A DNA stretch of 64,000 bases, from assembly GCF_018687715.1 (NCBI RefSeq), contig NC_056758.1, forward strand, positions 36,861,467 to 36,925,466. The letters are read 5' to 3'. The DNA comes from Carya illinoinensis. Its lineage: Eukaryota; Streptophyta; Magnoliopsida; Fagales; Juglandaceae. Below the pieces are notes generated by a model. The model was not told where the DNA came from, did not search any database, and was given only the letters and a program-made list of their open reading frames with translations. Shown in pieces: positions 34,397-47,900 of the stretch; position 1 is the first letter of the stretch; the number at the start of each line of letters is the position of its first letter. The position numbers and the translations under genes are program-made.

Positions 34397-37142
34397 ATAG
34401 TTCCAATGGCAACTTGCAACAAATATGCAAACATTGGATTGAAGTGGAGAAGAAAAATATGCAAACATTTTCAGCATTATACCCATGATCTTTTTGGCCA
34501 TGAACAAGTATTTCATGGGTGTCTATGCTTATATACGAAAGCATATTAAGGTATAGATACTTTCCAAATGATAGAACCAAATCCAATTGCAAACATCCCT
34601 GAGATGAATCTAGGCACACATGTCATCCCATCAAAAGCAAATCCGAAGTGAACATTATATATAAATATCAAATGGCCAATGTAAAAGCATGTGCATGAAT
34701 ATAGAGCTTAAGCCTTCCAGTTTGGTTATGAAGTACCTGAATTCCAGGAATGCTCCCAACTCTTGCACCTGCATGATTTTCAACCAAAAAGAAGAAAAGA
34801 AAATGTCAATATGTTGTAGTTTTTCAAAACCAAATGAACTGAATGGGGCAGTAAATCTCCTAACCAGCTGATCTATAAGACAAAGCTTTTCGAGATTCTA
34901 ACAGCTCTTTCAGCCGTTTTGTAGCCATGGAAGCTTCTTCTGTCTTCCGCTGTAAAACCTGCCATAAAAGGACTGAAGGTAAGAAAAATAATTTCCCAGA
35001 AATTATAGATTGAAAAAAACCAGAAAATAGGACGTTTCAGCAAGTGGTAAGCTACTGGAATCCTAAACAAAACACTACTTTACCATCTTGAGTCTCTGGT
35101 TTGCAGCGAATAGCTTTTGCACCTCATACCCATTCCTCCTTCCCTCTTTCCTAAGCTGTTGATGTAGATATATTACAGGACAAATGCATTCACATAATGA
35201 AAAATTCAAGATAAAAAGGGCCAGAAATTATCCACGTGTACCAACAGAAACATCAATAAAATCAAAGCAAGTTACAAGCTTAAATCACCATTATTCCAAA
35301 CGATGATAAAAAAAAAAATATTTAGAGCACAGAGTTATAAAAATATTCTACAGTTTGATCCAGCTTCAAAATTTCAATTGCCATGGCTCTAATACACCCC
35401 AAGTAACCACTTAATACCAAAACAAGTTGAGCAATACATCCTTTTGTCAACTCCATCCAATGCATTCTCAGATAGACTAGGAAATATAATACAATGCCTC
35501 AAATTCACTACACAAAGTGTCAGGCAATACTAAATTGTTCTGATACACTGATACATAGTCAAAGCATCATCAAACAATGCATGCAAGCAACCTTTTTCAA
35601 TCAAAATTCTCCCAAATATAATTATTATAAACAATAAAAATTAAAACATAAATTCTTAAACATTCTGAGACGAGAGGTCAAATTTAAAGCATTCAAGTCT
35701 AATACATAAAAAACAATTAATTAATCCAACTTAATCCTCCCCAAACATTGTATGCCTACACCTCATATTATTCAGGGTGCCAACCTTTAAATTCCAATCT
35801 CCAAAGGAATAAAAAAGATGGAATGACGTCAAGTCCCTTCAGTAATGCACATACCTGAAGAACTTCTTTTTCCAGTGAAGCTTTGCATATCCTAAACTGC
35901 ACGGACTCTAGCTTGATCTTACATTGCAGTTGAACCTAAATAATATGAGAGTGGTTCATAGTTGAAACATAGAAATAAGCAATTTGTATAGACGTGCTTA
36001 TCTACAACAATATGGCACCTTCTGAGCCCTCAAACTTTGAATCTCAAACTGCAACCTTTTTGTTGCTTCGTCACCTTTTGGTCTTTGTACTGAGAATTGA
36101 GACTGAACATTCTGTTTCTTCTTCAACGTTGTTACCTGCAACAGAATATGGTTTCAGAAAATGTAACAGTGTTATCAACCATATTATCACGACGCAAATA
36201 TTTTCACCTGTTCTTCAAGGACGTTCAGCTTTTGCAGATAGTCCGCTTTGAGCTTTTCAACACCACCACCAGAAGAAGATGAAACATTGGCAAGTCTTTC
36301 CCTTAGTTCCGCAATCTCTTTCTGCCAATTTTTTGTTCAAGGCATTGTTTAAAATAACTGGTTTTCATTCAAGAAAGAAAAGGAAGAGGGAAGGGGGGAT
36401 GCGGTGCCTAATTTGCTTCCTAGTGTTCTTCAAAGTTTTCTCCAAAGCAGAATTGCATCGGGAACAGATCCTTTTCAAAGCGCCTTTCGATGCTTTCATT
36501 TTTCATATCCGGACGGGAAAGAAGCCATGTAAAAGGGAAACAACTCATGATATCCGTAAGATTTTGCAAGTGTAAACTCTGAAACAAGGATGCATGCTTT
36601 AAAAGCAACACCAAACAAACTGTCTTAATTTCTACCTATCTTAAAGCCTCGGAAAGAATTAGCGCCGACTCTGGCTTTTCCGACATTTTCTCACCTACCA
36701 AACAGACTCTAAAAGAATGACACCAGATAGTTGTATAAAATTCTTCCTACTAAAGCACCTTGTTCCTCTAGTTCTCAGTAACAAGAAAACCTAGCAATCG
36801 ATCAAACTGCCATCAATTCATCTTGAAACATTGAAAGGAATAATAATATAGCACTGACCTGGAAAGCCTTATTCTCTTGTTCGAGCTGACGAATCTTCTC
36901 CTCGTAATGTAAGTTTTGCTTATCTTCAGGAGCTGACGACGAGGCGTACACTGGGCTCGCTTCCTTTGAGCGACGATTCGTCTTCTTCATCTTCTGGAAT
37001 GCAGCAACGGCTGCGGAGTCGTCGGAGGAGAGAAACTGAAAAGCGAAATTCAAAAGAAAACCCTAAACGGTTTTCGCGATTCGGTGTAGATCGGATCCCG
37101 AAGCCCTTCCTACTGATGAAGAAATAACTAATAAGTTTGTTA

Positions 37143-37155
37143 ATTATATATATAG
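37143..37155 (-). promoter_or_regulatory. TATA box of the headless KIN-4C paralogue
   Basis: The minus strand reads CCTATATATATAATT about 155 bases above the ATG at 36988-36990. The leader between them carries a telo-box-like TTTAGGGTTTTC (about 37056-37067), common in plant housekeeping and dividing-cell genes. This suggests the copy has its own promoter. Confidence 0.5.
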
Positions 37156-37159
37156 GGAT

Positions 37160-38995
37160 CCATGGTTTGTCTGCTTGACTGTAACTTTCTTCCTTTGATT
37201 ATTACATCCAGACCACCCTTTTGCAACGGCATCATACTACCCAATTGGAGCCAAAAGCATTTGCATTTCAAATTTGCCACATCAGACTGTAAAGGTAAAA
37301 TACTCAAATTTTCCTTATATTACGGTATTACCCCTAAATGGATAGATATAGACAGGCGTGTGCATAAAACTATAGACGACGAGTCCTTTTATTGCCAAAC
37401 GTTCCCTATGCTTGGGCCAAAACGTCATCTTAAGCAACTAGGCATATAGGCGAATAGTAAGATAGAAAAATTTTACTCATCATTTTCCGATTATATATTA
37501 CATATAATTTTTTTATCTTATTAAATAGGTAGTGGAAGGATGATAAATAGGAAAAATTAATTAATTTAAAAAGAATAAAAATAAATAAGTATAATATATG
37601 AAGATGATATATACAACACATCGTCCATTTCATTTAAATTATAACATTTTATAATATTTAGATTTTAAAATTTATCTTTTAAATCAAATTACATTATATA
37701 ATCAATCACTTTATTGAATTTACTTTTTTTTTTTTAAGCAGAAGACAGTACCCCAACTTTATTGATAACCCTCACCAGCTTAATAATAAAAAATTTCTAA
37801 GCCCTAAAGCTATCGAATTATGATTTTCTACTATTTTCTCCCTAATTTTTGCTCGCCTTCTAAAAGTAACTCTATTACCATGATTATAATATAAGATGAC
37901 AATGACAATAACATTCAAGTATCATTATGACTGTAGATGAATTCTCTCATATCTAATTCATGAATTTAAATTTTACCAATATAATGCCACCATTATTTAT
38001 TTACACTTATTAATATACGTTTTGAATGATTATTCATTTAAATAAATAAATATATTAAACTACTAAGAGCATTGACAATGGACTAGTCATTACCCAATGC
38101 AAGTCTAAAATTTTGAAGTTAAAGCTTATTTTTCTCTACATTGGACTAGCCATACATAAGAAGTTTAAGATTTTATCTACAGTAAATTTAAGCTTCTCAC
38201 CATACTTAGAGAGCTCCTGTGCAAAGTTCAAAATCATATTTTATTATTTAAAATCTCATACTCACGCTTCCCTCCCCTCTTGTATAAAGACCAAAATTAC
38301 ATAAAAAGTTTCACTCTCTCGTTGACAATCACATACAGGATATTTCTATTTTTTTTTTTTTCTAATATAGCAAGAGATATCTATTGTAAAAATGTCTACT
38401 ATTTTTTACAATTTTCTAATATAGTAAGGATATATTTATTGTAAAAACTTGGATATTCTATATTAAAATATTTCTAAAATAATAATTTTACTTTTTAATG
38501 AAGTTATTAATTAATATATGAAGTGTATTTGTAAAATATTAGAAAAAATTATCAAATATTATCAAATATATAATATTATATTATTATTTAGAATTTAAAA
38601 TAACTAGTCCAATTTAGACTAGTCTAGTTAAAAGTTCATATTATAACTAAAAGACCATATTAAAATTTTATTTTAGACTTGGCAATAACTAGTCAATTAC
38701 CAATGCTCTAAAAGCCTACCACCAAGAAGAATAAGGTTGATCTTTGTTTCAACTTCTCGAATGTTAAACTGAACAAGTCACTTCATAATCATACGCCACA
38801 AAAGGTGGCTCGAAGTGATGAAAGCTGACTAGCCACAATATTTGTGGATTGTTTAATATCAAAATCCATTCCTCGACAAATCAGCTAAAAACGTAGTCCA
38901 TGGAATCAAGGCAATTTCATACATCTAAAAGAAAAAAAGTTCACAATGATGGTTATAAATATCACCAATCAGGAACAGGGATATAACGATCCAAG
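37160..38995. other. Spacer between the two KIN-4C-related genes
   Basis: 1.8 kb of AT-rich DNA separates the two tandem genes. It contains a LINE-like A-tail on the minus strand near 37728-37790 and a complete PIF/Harbinger-type MITE (separate entry). No gene. Confidence 0.65.
38067..38708. mobile_element. PIF/Harbinger-type MITE, 642 bp
   Basis: Terminal inverted repeats of about 28 bp: left GAGCATTGACAATGGACTAG, right inverted GAGCATTGGTAATTGACTAG. TAA on both flanks (38064-38066 and 38709-38711) fits the TWA target preference. The interior is AT-rich and non-coding. It is about 290 bp beyond the KIN-4C stop codon. Confidence 0.8.
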
Positions 38996-41900
38996 TCAAA
39001 GGCCATTGTTCTCTTTCTCTTCTGATGTTCTTTTCTGAGGGCTTGGTGGAGCAAGAATAGCAGACTCCTTATTCGCAAACACATCCGATTTGCCGGCATT
39101 CCTCTCTCTTAATGGGTTGCTACTATTCGATGCAACCGATCGCATGGCCCTGGGTAACTTCAAAGGGATGTCCACATCACTAGTATTATTATTGTTATCC
39201 GACTTCTGTGTGGCATCAGCGCTTTCTGGCTGGGAGGATGGTGGAGGATTGGAAACAAGCAGGATGGTAGATTTTCGCCATTTCTTTCTCCGATTAGGCT
39301 TTGGTGCACTTGACTTGGCCTGTAATTTACAAATATAAATAAGCGAAGAAGTTTATATTGCGCAAAGTAAAGATTGATACTTGTAAGCTTTTAGAAAGAC
39401 CGGGTGAGAACAAGACATACCAATGTGTTTCCGATATCAGATAAAGGCTTCCTTTTGGACCCATTATCATCATTTGTCTCGGCAGGCTTCTCGACCAAAG
39501 CGCTCTGAAGTAACATTGCACCTTGCGAAGCAAGAATGCGACTCTTCTCTATTTCATCTGACCCTGAACCACTTCCATTCCTTTCAACAATCTCTAATTG
39601 TGGTGTCTCGTCAGAGTCCTTGATCAAGACAGATTCTCTGTTGGCGCATTTCATGGGCACACAACCGCAAGAACTCCCACAATTACCCCCAGCAGCTCGG
39701 CAAGCGCATTTCGTTGTTTTGCATGAAGAGTTTTTACTACAAGAGCAGCATGGACCTGATGGGGTATTAGCAGTTCCATCAGTAATTCCCTCACCTGAAC
39801 GACCTAATTTCAAGCTTTCTGAATCATTGGGATCAGATTGATCGGATGCTACGCTTGAACGACCTCCGCTTTTAGAGTTTCGTTTCCTACCCATACCTGG
39901 CGCTACCCATTCGTCATCAGTTCTTTCCCCATCCGAATGTTCTGACTCAGAAGTATCCATGTCCTCCAATAAGAAAATGGAGCTCCTGTGATCCTAGAAT
40001 CATACAGGGAAAAATTCAGCCAATCAATATTAGCTAATGGTCAAAACAAGAAATAGCAACCAATTCGGGGGGCAAATGCTCAATGGAAGAGGCCCACAGA
40101 AGGGGCACCTACCTGCTTGCGCAAGTCATATTTATGTCCTCCATTATTTAGGTCCTGCATACTGTAGTCTGCCGCATTTCTCGTGGAATATTTCTTCAAT
40201 GCTGAATTCTATTACAATGTTTCAAAAAATATATTAAGTTGCCAGTGGAGTCATCACAAAGAAGTTTCAGAATAATCCAAACTGACAAACATATCGACAA
40301 AGTCGAAAGATTTGCAGATAGCAATAGTAGGGTATCCTTTCAGACCCAATATACCACTCATGCCATCTATTGACCATGGATCTCCACTTAAGAGCATCAC
40401 GATTCATGGTTGAACTAAATTTGATCTCTCAGAATATAAAATTTGGTCAAATTACCCGTATGCATGTTTGTGCCAAATGCACCATTACAGAAAGAGTCTC
40501 TCTTTCCCGTTCTTAGTTGAAATATAATTTAGATAATTAAATCTATATCTTTCCATTAATTTAAATTTTTGGACACTTACTCTATTCATTTTTATCCACC
40601 CATTAGTTTGCCAAAAATAAACCATCCAATTAATTACTACAAACCGATAAAGGAATGGATCGCACCAAACGCCAAATGTACTCACCTGTGACTTCACCTG
40701 TTGTATAAGTTCTGTTTTTTGCATCTCCAACTGCCTGCCGTAGCTACTGAGCCTTACTATCTTTTCCTTCAAATCTCTTATTTCTGAATCCTTCTCTCTG
40801 CAGGCAACTACTTTATCTCGTACCAAGCACCTTGGAAAGGAAGGGAAAGAAAAGGCTCAGCTAAAATCACGAAGTTTTATTGTTAAAAAAAAAAAAAAAA
40901 ACCAACCTTAAACTCTAACTAAGAAATGGAAATCTTTTGACTTGAGAAAAAAGTTGCTACCTAGAGGAGGATGCTAAATTGAACAAATAATTCATTATAT
41001 TTTTGGCATCAGCTAGCGACCGGACTTGGTTCCAACGACCCCTGCCGCTAAAACCTCGTTCACGCTCTTCAGCTTCTGACAAATGTGATGCCATCGAAAC
41101 CAGGGTGCTAGATGAAGTAGCAAGCATGTTTTCAAGTGCAAAAATCCTCGAATTTCTTGCACCCGGAGACAGTGTCTCAGTGCCCTCTCTACATTAAAAG
41201 CAATGAAAGGTAAAAAAATAAAAAATATTAATGATATTCAAGCATTGGATGCCATCTAAGGAGAATAAAAAACCTAATACAGAGAACACTCAATAATATG
41301 AGAACAAAGCCACCTCATATTTGATTGCTTGAACAAGGCTGCTTCTTCCTTCAGTCTTGCAACCTCCTTGGCCATCCTAGCCCTCCTATAAGATCAAGAA
41401 ACATCGATCGGATAAAATCAGGTAGGGGGGGAAAAAAAAAAAACTGAAATAGAAGTCCCATAAGAACGTCACTATACTTGTGTGAAAACTCATAATATGA
41501 GCAAAAAATTCAATATAAAATTTCCACATAGAAAGAAAAATTAAACATGAAAGACAGCTCCTAAACTAACGTGGCTACGAGACTATGATGAATAAATTTC
41601 AAGCATTTGAGACAATATTGAATCAACATGATTTAACCAATGCGAGATAGAAATTTAATATCTCATTCTTCCCATCAATTGAAACATACTACCAGAATTA
41701 ATATCTGTGACTAATTTATACAATACTAAAGTTCTATTTTCACCTTACAAGAACCCGGATTTAATTGTCAAATAAATGTCTTAATTGAGCTACAATTACC
41801 AGAATAACAGGAATCACTCGAAGTTCTGAACTTATTGCCCCAGTTCTCACATTACTTGGTCTTGCAACAATTGTGTCTTGCTTAAAAGTGTTACTACAAA

Positions 41901-44900
41901 CTCTACCTCCCGTCAAAGTTCTGGATTCATTGGCCTAGTTCTCAAGATTAGGTCTCGAAATGACCATCTCCACATTCCTCATGCTCTAGCAACCATTTTC
42001 CATGAAAAAATTTCCTTAACTAAAGTCTTTTTCCCTTTTTTTCTTGACCCACTATTTTATAGATATCAATGACACCTCAAAAGCATAACAGACAGTAAGA
42101 GACTTGTTTAGGCTTCAGAAAGAAAATCCAGGATACGACAAATAAGAAACTGTTTGAAGTGTTTTTTGAAATCGACGTAGCCTGCAAAAATATTAGTTAC
42201 CGACAGTCTCTAATCCAGCTAATAAAGAAACAAACTCGAAAAGGCACAAAACCTCTAAATGGATTCATGAAGTGGAAGAATAAAATAAATTAGACTTACT
42301 CTTCCATTTGACGCTCATACTCAGCACGTACTTCATGTACCCGCACGGTGACTTCAAGCTCATGTTCAATCGCCTGCATCAGGGCCTTCTCAATAACAAG
42401 AATGTGTTAGTCATCATTATATAACACCAGATCATTTAGTCATCATTGCATTCACAAACCAATCCTTCAAATATAGTTTCTTTCTAAGTAGTCCATATAC
42501 AGGGTATTATAAATACCTGAATTCCAGGACCATTGCCATTTCCAGCACCTGCATATAAAAGATATCTCGTCAACAAGTTATAAACACTCAGAAAAAAAAT
42601 GAACTGCATGATGCAGTATATCTCCTAACTGGAAGTTTCGCGTGAGGAAGCCTTTCGAGATTCTAGAAGTTCCTTTAGCCTTTTTGCAGCCAAAGAAGCT
42701 TCTTCTGTTTTTCGATGCAAAACCTGGCAAGAAATACAACAAGTAAGAAGAGTTTCTCTTAAACTTGTGTGACCACTAATATTCTAGACGAACATCAGCT
42801 TACCATTTTTTGCCTTTGATTCAGAGCCATTAGCTTATGCATCTCATACTCGTTCCTCCTCCCCTCTTTCTTAAGCTGGTCATGAAAAAAAAAATGAAGT
42901 CCAAAAAACTTATTTCCGTATTATACATCTTATGACTTGGGATAAGGAGCAATGTTAATAAAACACAACAGTCAAGATGCTCCATGATAGCATCTTAAAA
43001 ATCTCAAATCAAAACAATATACATTATCTATGCATCTATCAACAGCAGATTTCTGCTACTCCGTATCATTTCAAAATGCCAAAACGTTTTATGATTCGTA
43101 ATCAAGAAAATTCTCCCATGTTTAGAATGAAGCCATAAAACTCACCAAATTATTGATAAAATGTAACTTTTGTAGATAAAGTGGAAGATAATTTTACTAA
43201 CGAGAGGATTCCGATTTATAGATGGCTTTCTTACAGCACCCTAAAATCTGTGACAACAACCTTGTTCAGTGATTTTTATATATGGCTTTATATAATAAAA
43301 AATATATATCACAATTTGACTGTCATTTAATGCACAAGCGATGCACCCACGCTCCGAGAGAGAGAGAGATGGCTGACCACACTCGGAGCGATGGGTTCTA
43401 ACTTCTAAAAGGCCCTCAAGAGCTCACAAAAATAGGCAAGTAAACACAACAAATCACAGGTGGTGAGCATTAGGGACTTGCTTTTGAATCATCCTAATCA
43501 GCTATTAGCATTATATCTTTCATCCAGTGACATTACATCACATTATATGCACAGAAATAAATGTCTACAAAATCTTTAACAAGTCAACATTCATTGCCAC
43601 TTTCAAGCTTTAACAGATACAGTTTTAACAAGTCAACATTCTATAAAACCATCTAAACATGCAAGGAGGATCATTTTACTTCTGCATACCTGAAGAACTT
43701 CTTTCTCTCGTGATGCTTTCCATAACCTAAACTGCTCAGACTCTTGCTTAATCTTATGTTGCAGTTGAACCTAAAAAACAAAATATACAACTGATATTAA
43801 GAAAAGATTATTTTGTCTACTCGAGTAACAAATGCCTTCTACAACCAAGTTGAACCTTTTGAGACTTTATTCTCTGGATCTCATCTTGTAGTCGCTTTGC
43901 GGCCTCATCGCTTTTTTGTTTTTGTCTCAAAAGTTGAGCTTGAGCATCTTGTTTCTTCTTCAACTCTGAAACCTGCAACCCAAAGCATGAGTCTCAGTCT
44001 CTCAGAACTATGAACTATGAACGCCATTGAAACTTGAGAGGGCAGGGTGAGTCAATATTCACCTGTGCCTCCAGGATATTCAACTTTTGAAGATAATCTT
44101 CCTTCAACTTTTGAGCACCATCATCAGAAGTCGATGAAATATTTGCAAGATTGTGTCTCAGTTCCTCAATCTCTTTCTGCCAAATAACAACAGGGTAGAA
44201 AATGGCTTAGTAGAATGACCTATCAATCACAGCCTAACTTTCACAGAAACAGCACTGACCAGCAAAGATTTCTTCTCATGTTCTAGCTCCAGAACCTTCT
44301 TTTCGTAATGTTGTTTAAGAACCGAAGTATCAACATTTGCAAACCGCTTCATTTCAGCCTTCCACAAGTAAAATATGAAACACGTAAATGACGTCAGAAA
44401 CGAAGCAAAAACATGCAAATCCAAGGTCATAAGAGATATAGAGTTTTGAAACAAAATCCCATAAACAAATATGTAGATGGCCAAGAAGAAATATATATAG
44501 TTTTTTTTTTCTTCTATCTTGATAAGGAAAAGCTTCTCACATTTAATCAAGTGATTTATTAGATGATTTTCGCAAAGTCAAGTAGGTGATCCATGGAGAG
44601 TTTGGACAAAAACAAAAGGCACATTCCATTATGAATAAACACAGATATATGGGTTAAGAAGCAACAAAAGGGAAAACACGCTGCCAACCAAAAAAAAAAA
44701 AACATCACCTTAAATTTGAGCATACAACCAAACAGGAAGCAAAGGTTGTATAAATAAAAAGATGATTAGTTTTACCTCTTTCTGCTCAAGTTTTTTGTCT
44801 AATTCTTTGAGTTCCATGTCCAGTTTTTCTTGAATGGAGGAATGTTCTAGCTCCTTGTCATCATCCTCAATCTCATCTGCATATGAATTTGATATTTCAT

Positions 44901-47900
44901 TTCATTTGTGCTGTCACATAGCCACCTCTAAAGCTTAAATATAATTTCTAGACATCACTACACTACAAGAAATTATGGGCAACAATATCCCATCAAATGC
45001 ATAATATTCCTAACCACTGTTGTACCCTAACCACTAAAAATGAAAAATATCATGGGGTGGCTTCCATTAGGTGGAAAGCAACGAAAAGCATTGATATCGA
45101 TTGCAATAAAGACCAGCAAAGCTTCTATGCTCAATAAAATTAAACGAAAGTAAACAATATAAATCAAAATAAAGAATAGAGCATTTTACAAGTTACCTGA
45201 AAGATCCACAGCTTTTGTGTCAAAATCTGATGGATACTCATTAGTGCATGGAAATAATGCTTTTTTTGAGCAAAATCGGTCATCATCTAAGTCAATACAA
45301 TCAACAAATTGGCTGCTTTTTGAGCTTTTGATGCGCAATAGCTCTCCCTCTAAATCTTGAATTTTTGTCACATAATTTTTTATCAAGTCAAAATCCTGAA
45401 AAGGTTTGGGATTTTGCAAAAAAATTAGTAAAATGTTTTGTTCCATCAAAAAGCTGCAATAACTTGAGCAAAGAAATCAGTGCACTCAAACCTGATTTGA
45501 ACTGGAATCAATCTCATCCCAAGTTTTACCATTTCGAGCTGATTCAATTTTGACAATCAGCTTGTCTTTTTCAACCTGAAGGAGTAAATGCAGGTGAGAT
45601 CTCAAAACTGGAATTTTTCTAGCATCGGGAAGATATTGCAAGCAAATGATGACTTCTTAATGCTTCTGTAAAGGAAAAATTAGATCATACCTGAGCATCA
45701 AGAGCACGTTGTGTTAAATGCTCACAAGTAACTCGACGTGCTTGAAGCTCCCGCTGTAGCTCTGCATTGCTTGCTTCAAGTAAAGATATTTTGTGTTTGA
45801 GAATCTGGAAAATCCAAAGGTTAATAAACATCTGAAACTAGCAAACAAGGATCACACACAACTTTTTTTACACAATGATATACCTGGAGTTCCTCGAATG
45901 GTGAACTGGCATCCCCACGATAAAATAGAAGCTCGGCCTGCAACTGCTCAATTTGACTCCTCATTCTCTGCACCTGAGCTGCCATTGGATCGCGGTTGAT
46001 CTATATCAAGAAAGAAGGCAAGTTCATCAGGAAGAGAAGCACGACATGATATGTCAAAAAAGCAATATAAAAGAAAACTTACAACTGCCTTGTTCTGAAT
46101 GTTACGAGCACGATTTGCATACTTCAAAGTGTTTAGGGTTTCCTCAGCATTTGTATCAGCAGGACTGACACAAGCTTCAATCATAGACAAAATAAACATA
46201 AAAATTTGTTTAAAATTTTGTGAAATAGAATGAAAAATAAAATACAAGAAAGCAATAACTTAAATGCTTAAAGAAGCGTTACAAACCCTTAGCACACACA
46301 AATGACACATACCAATCATGACTGTTTTGCTGTTCCCTCCAAGAGAATCCTGCATATTCATATTCCAATGACAAGGCATGAGTATTTTTTTAAAGCTTAG
46401 TGAATAATTTTCCCTTGAACATCAAAATGTGTCAATAAGTGAATGAGCTCTAGCTCAATGCAACTCCTTCAAATAAGAATGAAATGGAAAACGTGAAATT
46501 TCACTGAGTGCATGTGTTGTTTACCAATAAGAAATGTGTCATTTTAAAAATAAAAAAAAAAATGGCTCTTACTGAAGATTCACCACACAGCTCTTGATTA
46601 TTGTGTGCTTCCTATGTAATATAAAATATAATATACAGGTCCATTTTCACAAGATATGCATATCCTCTATAGGTCCCTTTTTTATAAGTACATCCTCCTG
46701 AAATACTTTTATAAGTAATTAAAAATATAGATTCAACAAACAAGAAGTGTCCCTAGTCATCAAACCATAAGAAATAGAGTAAGTGAAGCAATCAAAGCCT
46801 TAGCTAATCTTCTATCAACTCTACACAGCAAATTGCGGGAAGTTCTCACTAAAAAATTAAGTGGGAAAGGAGAAAGATTGTTCCCTTGCCTGTAACAATC
46901 TTGTTAACTTGCTATCACGATATGGAACATGACCTCCTTCTTTCCTCTTTTTCTCATCTCCCAAAGCACTTATCACATTGCCAAGAGCCAGTAAACCTTT
47001 ATTGATATGTATGCCTAAACCACACAAACAAGTCAAACACAAGCACCAATTAAAATGATTTAACAAATTTATTATTCTAAATACCAAATTCCCAACAGAT
47101 GGCTACCCAAAAAAGCCAACAACCCCTAAACCTAATGTAACAGGATGAAATCCCTTGACCAGTGAAAGTCTCCAATGTGGTAAACGTTAGATATACCTTC
47201 TTTGAAACGCATTCCATCTGCACCTGTTCTTTTTGCACGTTCAGATCCAGCAAGATCGACTAAATGTAGCTTTGCACATAAGATATCATCACCAAGGTCA
47301 TCATTTATAGCTCCAGCCAGGCATTGAGAAATTTTTTTTTGTTCCATTGTAATTGTAAAGATAGCATGTGAGCGACTGAAAAACAGTAAAATGAATAATA
47401 TATGGCTCAACGTTAGAAACTATATAAAATCCAATAACATAAGAAACAGCATGTTTTAAAAAGAAGGCATAAAAGCCATATTGGCTATGCAAAATGGTGA
47501 AGAGGAAAAAAAATGAATAGTTTTAAATTGATTTAGAATAATGAGATGTGTACCTTGATTGACTATTCATATTTGTACTCCCAGTGGCACGAGAATGAGA
47601 ACCTCGAGATAGATGTGTCGCCATCTCTTCTTTAGTCATAACTTCTGCCTCAGTCACACCAGCAAGAGTTATTCCTCCATTCACCGTTTCTCTTATCTGT
47701 ATGGGAACTCTTGCAAGCATTGTAGGCTTTGCAAAAGATGCCCCTTCGGCTTTAGAGAAAACCGATGAATTTGGGTCAAGCAAATCAAACACTTCTTCCT
47801 TGAATATCTGTCATCAACGTACCACATCCAGCAAATGAATTCAAACATTGAAACAAAGAAAAATTAATAAACTGACCATAAGCATCTGCTACCTCAATGA

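Larger units (their letters stand above)
30709..36990 (-). pseudogene. Headless KIN-4C paralogue: coiled-coil and Cys-rich tail without motor domain; one frameshift
   Basis: Twelve exons, each but the last two pairing with one exon of the KIN-4C gene to the right: 36990-36859, 36322-36208, 36135-36019, 35935-35855, 35155-35084, 34958-34865, 34768-34737, 33294-33221, 32257-32195, 32075-31931, 31737-31288 and 31029-30709. The last two match KIN-4C exons 26 and 27. It begins in the counterpart of KIN-4C exon 14, so the kinesin motor is absent. Counterparts of exons 23 and 25 are also absent; both losses keep frame. The Cys-rich motif (GVCCSCSKKSLCKTTKCRCR) is intact. Exon 2 has one extra C in a C4 run (36300-36303), giving 115 instead of 114 nt, and the frame stops inside that exon. 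Skipping it restores a 526-residue protein. Exons 8 and 9 use shifted but in-frame acceptors. Marked pseudogene because of the frameshift; it may still be expressed. Confidence 0.75.
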
